Source of the DNA: Treponema sp.
GTDB lineage: Bacteria > Spirochaetota > Spirochaetia > Treponematales > Treponemataceae
Length of the DNA: 22,510 nucleotides
Assembly (NCBI GenBank): GCA_017613485.1
Contig: JAGADS010000168.1
Location: 1-22,510, forward strand
Reading direction: 5' to 3'
In this document: positions 7,201 to 14,403 of the stretch, one piece after another
Layout of the letters: each line of letters begins with the position of its first letter
How positions within the stretch are numbered: position 1 is the first letter of the stretch
Translations under genes and position numbers: made by a program
Notes under the pieces: model-generated
What the model saw: only the letters and a program-made list of their open reading frames with translations
What the model was told of the DNA's origin: nothing
Databases searched by the model: none

Positions 7201-7320
7201 TTTTAACTGCAAGTTTGGCGAAAGCCAAACGAGTCAGCTTAGAAATTGGTTTATCAGGTTCTGAAAGAATCCTGATATGACTGGTTTTGACCGCAAGCCG
7301 AAGGCTTGTCGGCTCAGAAA
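7201..7320. repeat. Pair of imperfect direct repeats with hairpins, plus a middle hairpin, in the cheX-lipoprotein gap
   Basis: Unit A (7201-7245) and unit B (7285-7320) share the frame TTTT(A/G)AC(T/C)GCAAG ... GTC(A/G)GCT(T/C)AGAAA. Each has a hairpin at its centre. In A it is GTTTGGC-GAAA-GCCAAAC (7213-7230). In B it is CAAGCC-GAA-GGCTTG (7294-7308). Between them TATCAGG/CCTGATA (7252-7277) forms a third hairpin with extra inner pairing TTCT/AGAA. The hairpin arms differ in sequence between A and B while pairing is kept. The stretch lies just downstream of the cheX stop and could end its transcript, but none of the stems has a proper T tract on the minus strand. Confidence 0.6.
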
Positions 7321-7321
7321 C

Positions 7322-7786
7322 CTACATGCCTTTAAAACAGAGGTCAACCTCGAATGAGCCGAATTTTGTGTAGAATGGGACGGCTATTATCTTTGTGGAA
7401 CGCGGCCAGGGGATTACGTGGTCTTCTCCATAGCGGATGTCGGGGGCTGAGACTAAAATGTTTTTCTTTATATTGGAGACAGCATTACCCGTGATGATGT
7501 TTGTGAATTCCTCGACAAGGCCTTTCATCATCTCTTCCTGTTCTTCAGGCGATTCAATTCTTATGCCCGACAGCTCAAGCATTTTTGCCGCAAGGATTTT
7601 GTGAAGGCGGAAAGCCACTATGCCTGTTTCCTCTCCGTTTACTGCCACAAGTCCTGAAATCTCCCATGAATTGTTTCCTATGGGATTAAGCAGGTAGGGC
7701 TGCTTGTGCTGAGGCTCAAGATTGAACATTGTTTTAAATGCTTCCATACATGCTGTAAGGAAGGGATTTAAAAATGAGGCTTCCAT
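7322..7786 (-). CDS. cheX: CheX/CheC-family chemotaxis phosphatase
   Basis: A 154-residue cytoplasmic protein of the CheC/CheX/FliY phosphatase family, which removes phosphate from CheY-P and so resets flagellar switching. The diagnostic active-site helix is visible as VEEFTNIITGNA, with E93 and N96 as the E-x2-N pair and G100 following. P115 stands where the family proline is expected, though the N-to-P distance is slightly short. Only one such helix is seen, which favours CheX over two-helix CheC. Spirochaetes commonly use CheX as their CheY phosphatase. The gene follows gatA by 45 nt but has its own promoter. The -10 box TATACT ends 7 nt before ATG, and no Shine-Dalgarno is present, so the mRNA is probably leaderless. 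The next gene downstream, the lipoprotein, has a separate promoter. Confidence 0.78.
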   Translation of the reverse strand: MEASFLNPFLTACMEAFKTMFNLEPQHKQPYLLNPIGNNSWEISGLVAVNGEETGIVAFRLHKILAAKMLELSGIRIESPEEQEEMMKGLVEEFTNIITGNAVSNIKKNILVSAPDIRYGEDHVIPWPRSTKIIAVPFYTKFGSFEVDLCFKGM

Positions 7787-7793
7787 AACTTAT

Positions 7794-7822
7794 AGTATAC
7801 GACAGGTTTTCATATAATGCAA
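7794..7822 (-). promoter_or_regulatory. Promoter of cheX (leaderless type)
   Basis: Minus strand: TTGCAT (7817-7822), a 17-bp spacer and TATACT (7794-7799). Only 7 nt separate the -10 box from the ATG at 7786, so transcription should begin at or next to the start codon. The -35 hexamer equals that of the TA-remnant promoter. Confidence 0.55.
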
Positions 7823-7831
7823 AGGAAAAAT

Positions 7832-9406
7832 CTATTTTTCGGCTACAGGACTTCCGCAACCCGGATGATCTTTTTCCCAGGCCTGTGCAATGCTAAGGAT
7901 TTTTACCTCGCTGAACATTGGACCCGCAAACTGAACGCCAACCGGCATGCTGTCACTGTCTCCACGTGCCGCCGCAGCTGCAAATTCACCGTTAAATCCC
8001 TTGGTTATTCCAGCCTCAACACCCTTTCCTGCAGTGTGACCGCATGGAACTGAAATTGAAGGAATACGGGCAAGGTTTACGAAAACCGTGAACAAGTCGC
8101 TAAGATACATCTCAAGAGGATCGTCAACTTTCTCGCCAAGCCTGAATGAAGGGGTAGGGCATGTGGGGCAGAGAATAAGGTCATAGCTTTCAAACAGCTT
8201 TGCAACATCCCTCTGGATTCTTGCACGGACAGACATTCCCTTCTTGTATGTGTCGCCGGAGAACTGCTCACTAAGGACATAGTTTCCGATGATGATACGT
8301 CGCTTTACCTCAGGACCAAAACCTGCGGAGCGTGTGTCAACGTAGAGCTGGTCATATCCTTCTCCGTTGTCTATGCGTGAACCGTAGCGGATTCCGTCAA
8401 AACGGCTCAGGTTGGAGGCTGCCTCGGAAAGTGCGATTACATAATATGAAGCGATTGATGCCTCAAGGACAGGAAGATCAACTACATCGATTTTTGCACC
8501 CTTTTTCTCGAACCAGGCGCGTGTATCCTCAAAGACTTTTCCTACATCGGGAGCAAGACCCTTGCTTTCAAGGAACTGCTTTGGAATTGCAATCTTGAGT
8601 TTTGCAAAGTCTGAATCGCTCATTGTCTCAAGATTCTTAAGTTTCTGTGACTCTGGAAGATCTGCGGATGTGTCATCGTACATGTCAACTCCGCACATGA
8701 CAGAAAGTGGAAGTGCAATGTCCTCCGGCGTGTGTCCCAGAATACCGACCTGATCCAGTGATGAACCGTATGCAACCACACCCCAGCGGCTTAATACACC
8801 GTAAGTCGGCTTTAATCCGTAGATGCCGCAATATGATGCCGGAAGCCTTACAGAGCCTCCAGTCTCAGTTCCAAGCCCAAAGAGTGCCTGGTTTGCCGCA
8901 ACAGCCGCAGTTGAGCCTCCAGAAGATCCGCCTGATACATAGGAGCGGTTTATTGGATTGCGTGTAGGTCCGTAGCTTGAATACTCTGTTGATGAACCCA
9001 TTGCAAATTCATCCTGATTACATCTTCCCAGTGGAATTGCTCCTGCCTTTACAAGACGGTCGATTACAGTCGCATTGTATGGAGCCACATATCCTGCAAG
9101 AATTTTGGAAGAGCATGTGAGCCTTTTTCCGCGTACGGAGATATTGTCCTTGTTTGCAAACGGAAGTCCCAGAAGTGGCTTTTTCTCAAAGAGCTCGTCC
9201 AGTTTTCCTGAATTCCTTGCCTCCTGAATTTCCTTGTCCGCTTCTTTTGCAAGGTTAATGGCATCGTCGTACATCTCTATGAATGCGTTGAGCGGAAGAG
9301 GTGAATTCTTATCGTTTTCAAATGTATTTATTGAATCCTGAACAAGTTTCTCGCTTGTTACTGCACCAGATTTTAAGGCGGCAACAGCTTCTTTTATGGT
9401 CTGCAT
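7832..9406 (-). CDS. gatA: Aspartyl/glutamyl-tRNA(Asn/Gln) amidotransferase subunit A
   Basis: GatA (524 residues) is the amidase that releases ammonia from glutamine and passes it through a channel to GatB for transamidation of Glu-tRNA(Gln). The amidase-signature catalytic triad is complete: K86 in ANKDN, cis-serine S161 in SGGSSGGS, and nucleophile S185 in GTETGGSVRLP. The spacing (75 and 24 residues) equals that of characterised GatA enzymes. At 524 residues it is a little longer than the usual 485, mainly through loops. Its ATG overlaps the gatC stop as TAATG, so translation is coupled to gatC. gatB is not adjacent but is encoded about 4.5 kb downstream on the same strand, from its own promoter. 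Confidence 0.97.
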   Translation of the reverse strand: MQTIKEAVAALKSGAVTSEKLVQDSINTFENDKNSPLPLNAFIEMYDDAINLAKEADKEIQEARNSGKLDELFEKKPLLGLPFANKDNISVRGKRLTCSSKILAGYVAPYNATVIDRLVKAGAIPLGRCNQDEFAMGSSTEYSSYGPTRNPINRSYVSGGSSGGSTAAVAANQALFGLGTETGGSVRLPASYCGIYGLKPTYGVLSRWGVVAYGSSLDQVGILGHTPEDIALPLSVMCGVDMYDDTSADLPESQKLKNLETMSDSDFAKLKIAIPKQFLESKGLAPDVGKVFEDTRAWFEKKGAKIDVVDLPVLEASIASYYVIALSEAASNLSRFDGIRYGSRIDNGEGYDQLYVDTRSAGFGPEVKRRIIIGNYVLSEQFSGDTYKKGMSVRARIQRDVAKLFESYDLILCPTCPTPSFRLGEKVDDPLEMYLSDLFTVFVNLARIPSISVPCGHTAGKGVEAGITKGFNGEFAAAAARGDSDSMPVGVQFAGPMFSEVKILSIAQAWEKDHPGCGSPVAEK

Positions 9407-9723
9407 TATGCGCCCTCCCCAAGAACTTTCGGAACCTGGAAATATCCGTCAAGAAAGTGTCCCTCGTTGATTTTCTTTACATCGTGCATCTCAAGACCGG
9501 GTACAACCTCGTCCTCGCGAAGTGCATCTGCTTTTGTAGTGGGGTAGGCGTCATAGGGATTCTCGCTGTCATCATATTTTGAAAGAATGTCGAAATAGCC
9601 TACAATATCATCAACCTGTTTTTTCAGGGTTGCCATGTCAGTGCTTTCTGGTGAAAGCCTGGAAAGATACAGGAGTTTTTCAAGAGTATCTTCGTTTACT
9701 TCAGTTCTTTTAGATTCACTCAT
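9406..9723 (-). CDS. gatC: Aspartyl/glutamyl-tRNA(Asn/Gln) amidotransferase subunit C
   Basis: GatC (105 residues from the ATG at 9723) is the small stabilising belt between GatA and GatB. Family features are the N-terminal helix with VNEDTLEKLLYLSRL, the QVDDIVGYFDIL segment and the C-terminal LREDEVVPGLE...EGHFLDGYFQVPKVL. The frame runs on upstream to 9801, but those 26 residues are hydrophobic and not family-like. The start at 9723 gives the normal length. No Shine-Dalgarno precedes this ATG. Instead TATAAT ends 7 nt upstream, pointing to a leaderless transcript. The stop overlaps the gatA start. Confidence 0.93.
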   Translation of the reverse strand: MSESKRTEVNEDTLEKLLYLSRLSPESTDMATLKKQVDDIVGYFDILSKYDDSENPYDAYPTTKADALREDEVVPGLEMHDVKKINEGHFLDGYFQVPKVLGEGA

Positions 9724-9730
9724 GCGGGAT

Positions 9731-9759
9731 ATTATATAGAAAAAAAGGGTTTTAGTGAA
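9731..9759 (-). promoter_or_regulatory. Promoter of gatCA (leaderless type)
   Basis: Minus strand: TTCACT (9754-9759), a 17-bp spacer and a perfect TATAAT (9731-9736). The box ends 7 nt before the gatC ATG, so the transcript should start at or beside that codon. It is divergent from the era promoter about 107 bp away. Confidence 0.6.
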
Positions 9760-9838
9760 GTAGGGTAGTAAAGTCATGCTGATCCGGTTTTTCAACTTCA
9801 AGCTGCATTTGGAAAACAGAAAACTCTAATCCTTTAAA

Positions 9839-9857
9839 GAAAAATCGTAGATTTTTC
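9839..9857. repeat. Hairpin between the gatC and era promoters
   Basis: GAAAAATC-GTA-GATTTTTC is a perfect 8-bp inverted repeat with a 3-nt loop, 8 bp upstream of the era -35. It could be a regulator site or a dispersed repeat. The rest of the 191-bp gatC-era gap shows only the two divergent promoters. Confidence 0.5.
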
Positions 9858-9865
9858 GAATCCGT

Positions 9866-9894
9866 GTGACAATCCTTGAATTTTGTGATATTCT
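9866..9894 (+). promoter_or_regulatory. Promoter of era
   Basis: GTGACA (9866-9871), a 17-bp spacer and TATTCT (9889-9894), with TGA directly before the -10 (extended -10). Expected start near 9901, giving a short leader of about 14 nt that contains GGAG (9905-9908). Confidence 0.6.
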
Positions 9895-9914
9895 CTATTC
9901 ATCCTGGAGTATTT

Positions 9915-10841
9915 ATGAACGATAACGAAAACAACAATAATGACATTCCTCCTGTTGGACCTAAGACGGCTCTTGTTTCTATTATTGGACGGCCTTCTGC
10001 GGGAAAATCAACCTTTTTGAATACGGCAAGCGGAGAAAAAATCAGCATAGTCTCCTCAATTCCACAGACAACCAGAAACGCAATCCGCGGCATAGTGAAC
10101 ACTTCTTTGGGACAGCTTGTATTTGTAGACACACCGGGGCTTCACCTTAGCGACAAAAAGATGAACCTAAGGCTCACAAAGATTGCCTCAGACCAGATAG
10201 CAGACAGCGATGCAATCCTCTACATAATCGATGCAACCCGTGACCATGGCGAGGAGGAGGAGCTTATCGCAAAACTGGCACTTCCACATGCGGACAAAAC
10301 CGTAATCGCAATCAACAAGGCAGAGGAAACTTCAGCAAAAACAGAGTCAGCACGTTCATTTGTAAGGAAAATGTTCCCGGATTTCCTGGATGAACGAATA
10401 ATCGAAATAAGTGCCCTCAAAGACCAGAACATAAACCAGGTGCTTAAGGCACTTTACGATCTTGCGGAGGAGGGCCCCCATCTTTATCCCGAGGAGTTCT
10501 ACACAGACCAGGAAGTTGAATTCCGCATAGCCGAGATAATCCGCGGACAGGCAATCAACAGGCTCAAGCAGGAAATTCCCCATGCACTTTATGTCAGCAT
10601 AGAGGACATCAGGATGACCGGAGCCAATAAAATGGCAGTGTGTGCCTATCTTTGCGTCGAAAGGGAAAGCCAGAAGGGAATCGTAATAGGAAAGAATGCC
10701 GCCATGATAAAGGAGATCCGGGTAGAAAGCATCAAGGAGTGCCGCAGGATCTTCCCGTACAGGGTGGACATAGACCTGAGGGTAAAGGTAGACAAAAACT
10801 GGCGCCAGAAGGACAAGGTGCTGGACAAGCTCTTGAAATAG
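9915..10841 (+). CDS. era: GTPase Era
   Basis: Era (308 residues from ATG 9915) is an essential GTPase that binds the 3' end of 16S rRNA during 30S subunit maturation. The GTPase domain shows G1 GRPSAGKS (25-32), G2 TTRN (52-55) and G3 DTPG (72-75). G4 is NKAE (134-137), and G5 lies in ISAL. The C-terminal KH domain spans about 210-300 and ends with DIDLRVKVDKNWR, typical of Era. Two motif deviations stand out: G4 has glutamate where NKxD is the rule, and the KH GxxG loop reads GKNA. The first 13 codons of the longer frame (from 9876) are rejected because GGAG sits 6 nt before ATG 9915. The acidic, Asn-rich N-terminus (NDNENNNND) is an unusual extension. The gene is monocistronic, with its own promoter. 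Confidence 0.95.
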   Translation: MNDNENNNNDIPPVGPKTALVSIIGRPSAGKSTFLNTASGEKISIVSSIPQTTRNAIRGIVNTSLGQLVFVDTPGLHLSDKKMNLRLTKIASDQIADSDAILYIIDATRDHGEEEELIAKLALPHADKTVIAINKAEETSAKTESARSFVRKMFPDFLDERIIEISALKDQNINQVLKALYDLAEEGPHLYPEEFYTDQEVEFRIAEIIRGQAINRLKQEIPHALYVSIEDIRMTGANKMAVCAYLCVERESQKGIVIGKNAAMIKEIRVESIKECRRIFPYRVDIDLRVKVDKNWRQKDKVLDKLLK

Positions 10842-10856
10842 AAGTTTCCCCTAAAG

Positions 10857-10885
10857 TTGACATTATCATTTACTCATGGCATAAT
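10857..10885 (+). promoter_or_regulatory. Strong promoter of the symporter gene
   Basis: A perfect TTGACA (10857-10862), a 17-bp spacer and CATAAT (10880-10885), with TGG before it as an extended -10. This is the closest match to consensus in the window. Expected start near 10892, leaving a leader of about 59 nt with AAGGA before the ATG at 10951. The -35 begins 15 bp after the era stop. Confidence 0.75.
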
Positions 10886-10950
10886 AGCACCGCTACTATT
10901 GGAAGAAACTTTTCCATAATCTTAAAAAAATGTAGCAGAAGGATTTTATT

Positions 10951-12516
10951 ATGGCGATAAAAATTTCATTGCTGGTAATTTTCTTTGCTGTGTTTATTGT
11001 TGTCGGAATTATTTGCCGCAGACAGAGCAAAGATGTAAACGGATTCGTTCTGGGTGGACGTACTGTAGGCCCGTGGTTAACCGCTTTTGCCTATGGAACA
11101 TCTTACTTTTCAGCCGTTATTTTCGTAGGTTACGCAGGTCAGTTCGGCTGGAGTTTTGGTATGGCTTCAACATGGATCGGACTTGGCAACGCATTCATCG
11201 GTTCTCTTTTGCCGTGGGTCATACTTGGTCGTCGCACACGCATCATGACTCAGCATCTGGGCTCAAAGACAATGCCTGAGTATTTCGGTAACCGTTATGA
11301 GTCAAAGTCACTCAAGGTGGCCGCTTCCGGTATAACATTCCTTTTCCTGATTCCATATACCGCTTCACTGTTCAACGGTCTTTCACGTCTTTTCCGCATG
11401 GCATTCAACGTGGATTATTCTGTCTGTGTAATCGTCATGGCAGTTCTTACGGCTATCTATGTTATCGTCGGTGGATACATGGCAACAGCAGTAAACGATT
11501 TCATCCAGGGAATCATCATGCTGGTGGGAATCGTAGCGGTTATCCTTGCAGTTCTTTCAAAGCACGGCGGACTCATGGGCTCAATCATCGAAATGTCAAA
11601 GGTTGATGCAGGAAACGGCCTTCAGGGTGGATTCGTATCGTTCCTTGGACCGCAGCCATTCTATCTGCTTATAGTTGTACTCCTTACATCCCTTGGTACA
11701 TGGGGACTTCCTCAGATGGTCGGAAAATTCTATGCCATCAAGAACGAGGAGTCAATCAAGATCGGAACAGTCATCTCAACATTCTTTGCAATCGTTGTTG
11801 CCGGTGGATGCTATTTCCTTGGTGGATTCGGACGCCTCTTTACGACTCAGGATGTGGTGAGCGCACAGGGATTTGACTCTGTTGTCCCGACAATGCTTTC
11901 CGGTCTTGGTGATTTCCTTATCGCAATCGTCTTGATTCTTGTTCTTTCCGCTTCTATGTCAACGCTTTCTTCTCTTGTGCTTACATCAAGCTCAACACTT
12001 ACACTTGACTTCATCGGCGGCTTTAAGAAAAAGAAGATGAACGAGAAATCTAACATGCTTGTCCTTCGTATTTTTGTCGCGGTGTTCATCGTGATTTCTG
12101 CTGTAATCGCAATCGTTCAGGCTAAGTCAAAGGTAACATTCATCGCACAGCTTATGGGAATCTCCTGGGGTGCCCTTTCCGGCGCATTCCTGGCTCCATT
12201 CCTCTATGGCCTCTACTGGAAAAAGACCACAAGGGCATCTGTTGCAGTAAGCTTTGTCTTTGGCGTTGGAATGATGATTGTTCAGCTTTGCATTTCTCTT
12301 GGGGCACTTCATGTCTCAGGTCCTGTTCTTTCACTCGTATTCAAGAACTCACTTTATTCCGGCGTATTCACAATGCTGGCTTCTATCGTGATCGTTCCTG
12401 TTGTAAGCATTTTGACCCAGAAGTCAAGGCCTGCAAAAGTCGAGGATATGTTCCAGTGCTACGACCGCAAGGTTACAGTACAGGTCCGCAATGTTCTTAC
12501 GGATGAGGAAAAATAA
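10951..12516 (+). CDS. Sodium:solute symporter family (SSS) transporter
   Basis: A 521-residue polytopic inner-membrane protein with about 13 hydrophobic helices, the usual size of the SSS family (PutP, PanF, SglT), which couples Na+ entry to uptake of a small solute. The early block FAYGTSYFSAVIFVGYAGQFGW fits TM1-TM2. GGYMATAVNDFIQGIIM is the conserved SSS signature segment. LSASMSTLSSLVLTSSSTL (about 328-346) matches the TM8 serine/threonine region that forms the Na+ site. A cytoplasmic FKKKKMNEK loop follows. The substrate cannot be told; the overall style is nearest to proline/pantothenate-type members. It has its own strong promoter upstream and an intrinsic terminator downstream, so it is a single-gene transcription unit and probably well expressed. 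Confidence 0.88.
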   Translation: MAIKISLLVIFFAVFIVVGIICRRQSKDVNGFVLGGRTVGPWLTAFAYGTSYFSAVIFVGYAGQFGWSFGMASTWIGLGNAFIGSLLPWVILGRRTRIMTQHLGSKTMPEYFGNRYESKSLKVAASGITFLFLIPYTASLFNGLSRLFRMAFNVDYSVCVIVMAVLTAIYVIVGGYMATAVNDFIQGIIMLVGIVAVILAVLSKHGGLMGSIIEMSKVDAGNGLQGGFVSFLGPQPFYLLIVVLLTSLGTWGLPQMVGKFYAIKNEESIKIGTVISTFFAIVVAGGCYFLGGFGRLFTTQDVVSAQGFDSVVPTMLSGLGDFLIAIVLILVLSASMSTLSSLVLTSSSTLTLDFIGGFKKKKMNEKSNMLVLRIFVAVFIVISAVIAIVQAKSKVTFIAQLMGISWGALSGAFLAPFLYGLYWKKTTRASVAVSFVFGVGMMIVQLCISLGALHVSGPVLSLVFKNSLYSGVFTMLASIVIVPVVSILTQKSRPAKVEDMFQCYDRKVTVQVRNVLTDEEK

Positions 12517-12541
12517 GATTCAGGTTTCAGCTTGAATCATG

Positions 12542-12570
12542 ACCGGTGCCGTGATGGTGCCGGTTTTTTT
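12542..12570 (+). terminator. Rho-independent terminator of the symporter gene
   Basis: ACCGGTGCC - GTGAT - GGTGCCGGT forms a 9-bp stem (two G-U pairs) with a 5-nt loop, followed by a run of T residues to 12570. It lies 25 nt after the symporter stop. A smaller GATTCA/TGAATC inverted repeat (12517-12538) sits between. Confidence 0.85.
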
Positions 12571-12586
12571 ATCGAGAAGTGGGTAG

Positions 12587-12615
12587 TTACCTTTTTATAT
12601 TGAATTTGTTATATT
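12587..12615 (+). promoter_or_regulatory. Possible promoter of the small exported protein gene
   Basis: TTACCT (12587-12592), a 17-bp spacer and TATATT (12610-12615), with TGT before the -10 (extended). The -35 is weak. It lies between the symporter terminator and the gene, so a promoter is expected here. Confidence 0.4.
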
Positions 12616-12653
12616 ATTATCCAAGATAGAACAGATTTGTCAGAGGTTGAAAA

Positions 12654-13511
12654 ATGAAAGTACTTAAAGCCTGTTTTTTGATTGTTATTGCTTTTGCTTG
12701 TCCCGTATCCACTTTTGCCGCAAAATCCATGTCTTCGTATACAATGCAAAAATACCGTGATTTTACTGAATGTCGTGTTCTGTCCACAAAATCAACTGAT
12801 TACAATTCAATCATAAAACAATTCAGTGAGTTTGAGGCACAGGTGCAGGCAGAGTTACCGGCAAATGCAATAGACCTTGAGCAGGAAAAACTATTCTGGG
12901 AAAGCTGCGTTCACCTTGCAAAATTTGACTATATATTCAACATAAGCTCAGACATAAAGCAGGAACGGCTTTTGATGAAGGATCAGATGAACCGTAATGA
13001 GAAATACATAAGCGCGCATAAAAAGAAGGATGGTGTCGCTCCTTTGTTCTACATGATTACGGCGGACACAACATCATGCTACATGAGTTTTTCCGTTGCA
13101 TCTGCAATGTTCCATGGAATGCGTGTAAAGACACTTTATCAGACTGCGGCAGAAAACGGTACAGGCATGTGGGCTGCAAACCTCGGCCTTGCGCAATGGA
13201 TGTTCTATGCCCCTGGAATATTCGGAGGCGGAAATAAAAAGGCAGAGAAGCATTTTCTAGAGGCAATCAAGGCATCCCAGACTGATTACGAAAAATTCTA
13301 TACATACAGTTATTATGCACAGTTCCTTTTTGAGACTGGAAAAAAAGAAGAATGCTCCATATACATGGAAAAGGCAAGTTCTATATGTCCTGGAAGCAAC
13401 TATATTGCAAGGCTTAAAAAACTGAATTCCAATGGCATGGGACTCTTTACCTACAACCGCGAGCATTCCGGCGTAGACAAGAACAACGACCCTGATGCAA
13501 CAGATTTGTAG
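12654..13511 (+). CDS. Exported hypothetical protein with TPR-like helices
   Basis: A 285-residue protein I cannot name. Residues 1-22 form a signal peptide (MKVLKACFLIVIAFACPVST then FA), with likely cleavage after A22. C16 follows IAFA, and spirochaetal lipoboxes are relaxed, so lipidation at C16 is an alternative. The mature part is largely helical. Around residues 175-255 it has alternating small and aromatic residues in a GLAQWMFYAPGIFGGGNKKA block and a YYAQFLFETGKKEECSIYME block, which resemble two tetratricopeptide-like helix pairs. A TPR-like periplasmic scaffold or assembly role is possible but not shown. The tail is polar and acidic (DKNNDPDATDL). AGAGG lies 7 nt before the ATG. 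It is a single-gene unit between the symporter terminator and the inverted repeat that borders the R-M island. Confidence 0.7.
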   Translation: MKVLKACFLIVIAFACPVSTFAAKSMSSYTMQKYRDFTECRVLSTKSTDYNSIIKQFSEFEAQVQAELPANAIDLEQEKLFWESCVHLAKFDYIFNISSDIKQERLLMKDQMNRNEKYISAHKKKDGVAPLFYMITADTTSCYMSFSVASAMFHGMRVKTLYQTAAENGTGMWAANLGLAQWMFYAPGIFGGGNKKAEKHFLEAIKASQTDYEKFYTYSYYAQFLFETGKKEECSIYMEKASSICPGSNYIARLKKLNSNGMGLFTYNREHSGVDKNNDPDATDL

Positions 13512-13518
13512 GGGAAAA

Positions 13519-13533
13519 AGTTAATGATTAACT
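13519..13533. repeat. Short palindrome after the exported-protein gene
   Basis: AGTTAAT-G-ATTAACT, 7-bp perfect arms around one base, 7 nt after the stop at 13511. It precedes the larger inverted repeat and shares the GTTAA core with it. Confidence 0.5.
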
Positions 13534-13588
13534 GGTAAATATGAGTTAAGCAGACATTATATGTTTATTTAACTCATATTAGTTTACC
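13534..13588. repeat. Large inverted repeat at the boundary of the R-M island, possible bidirectional terminator
   Basis: AATATGAGTTAA (13538-13549) and TTAACTCATATT (13569-13580) are perfect 12-bp arms around a 19-nt loop. The loop has its own ACAT/ATGT pairing. Outer GGTA/TACC (13534-13537/13585-13588) adds four pairs after a 4-nt bulge. The right arm runs into the last codons and stop of the leftward nuclease ORF. It lies between convergent genes, where a bidirectional terminator is expected, but neither side has a good T tract. It is also the junction between normal and AT-richer sequence. Confidence 0.6.
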
Positions 13589-14403
13589 TGTATTTCTTCC
13601 ATATTCCCCTGAATAAACTCTTCTCGTTCTTCAATGGAAGGTTTCATATATTTTCTCATGTCGTTTCGTGTTGCTCCTTTACTTACTTCAAGGTACTTCT
13701 TATAAGAAGAACAACTAAAACGAATGTCGCAGTTTCTGCAAACATGAACTGCAAAAACACTTTTCATTCCGGCTGGCTTATTCAAAAGAATATCAACATC
13801 TGGCGGACAGAATTCTGATTTTTCAATCTTCTCTACAACCTCTCCAAAGTTGTTAATCATTTCTTCAACTTCTTCTTCCTTGTAACCGATTGGGATAATC
13901 GGCTGCCATGCTTCAAGTTCTTGTTCAATCAATTCCGGTTTTCTTTTACGAATCGCAGTTTCAAGTCTTTCGGGAAGAGGTGTCGAAATAACTGCTGTAT
14001 TATCAAGTTCATTTCCTTGAAGCTTTTTCCAAATATAAGAATAAATATACAACTGTTCTTTGTACTGAGTAAGGTTTGCCTTAATGCGGTCAATGTCATG
14101 AGTTTTTAAATCATAAAGCCATGTTCCGTCTTTTTCCTGAACAATATCTACAATACCTTCGATAGTGTATGGTATCTTATCATTTGGAGTTACTCGTTCT
14201 GGAAGAGAAAGTTTTACCTCAGAACGAGTAATTTTTTCTATCAGCTTACGGTTCTTCTTCCAATAATATAAAACCTGCTGAAAGGCCTTTTCTTTCATGT
14301 AGCCGTCAATGGCGTGACCTGAACTTTCTTTAAGATATTGAAAATTTGATTCAAAAAAGTCGCGGAGCTTTAATTCAATTTCTGCATCTGTTAAATCACT
14401 CAT
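13579..14403 (-). CDS. PD-(D/E)XK nuclease part (C-terminal portion) of a UvrD-like helicase-nuclease
   Basis: A 274-residue ORF carrying the catalytic half of a RecB/AddB-type nuclease domain. Visible motifs are IEGIVDIV (metal-binding aspartate), WLYDLKT (the D-x-K element) and YKEQLYIYSY (the QxxxY motif), followed by CRNCDIRFSC (C-x2-C-x5-C). The last supplies three of the four cysteines that hold the iron-sulphur cluster in AddB- and Cas4-type nucleases. The missing first cysteine (KNCPRNYMVF) and the domain's leading histidine motif (FGSLVHETVED) lie in the preceding ORF. The nuclease domain is therefore split across the TAATG junction at 14401-14405. Either a coupled two-chain protein is made or the frame was lost by a small indel. 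No separate Shine-Dalgarno was evident before this ATG. It is the last ORF of the island operon, and its stop overlaps the inverted repeat. Confidence 0.75.
   Translation of the reverse strand: MSDLTDAEIELKLRDFFESNFQYLKESSGHAIDGYMKEKAFQQVLYYWKKNRKLIEKITRSEVKLSLPERVTPNDKIPYTIEGIVDIVQEKDGTWLYDLKTHDIDRIKANLTQYKEQLYIYSYIWKKLQGNELDNTAVISTPLPERLETAIRKRKPELIEQELEAWQPIIPIGYKEEEVEEMINNFGEVVEKIEKSEFCPPDVDILLNKPAGMKSVFAVHVCRNCDIRFSCSSYKKYLEVSKGATRNDMRKYMKPSIEEREEFIQGNMEEIQVN

Noticed and set aside
7285..7320. Hairpin B as a rho-independent terminator of cheX
   Set aside because: On the minus strand the stem is followed by TCAAAACC rather than a T tract, so it is listed only as a structured repeat.
9724..9801. 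Longer gatC starting at 9801
   Set aside because: The added hydrophobic residues do not fit GatC, and the frame there overlaps the -35/-10 elements.
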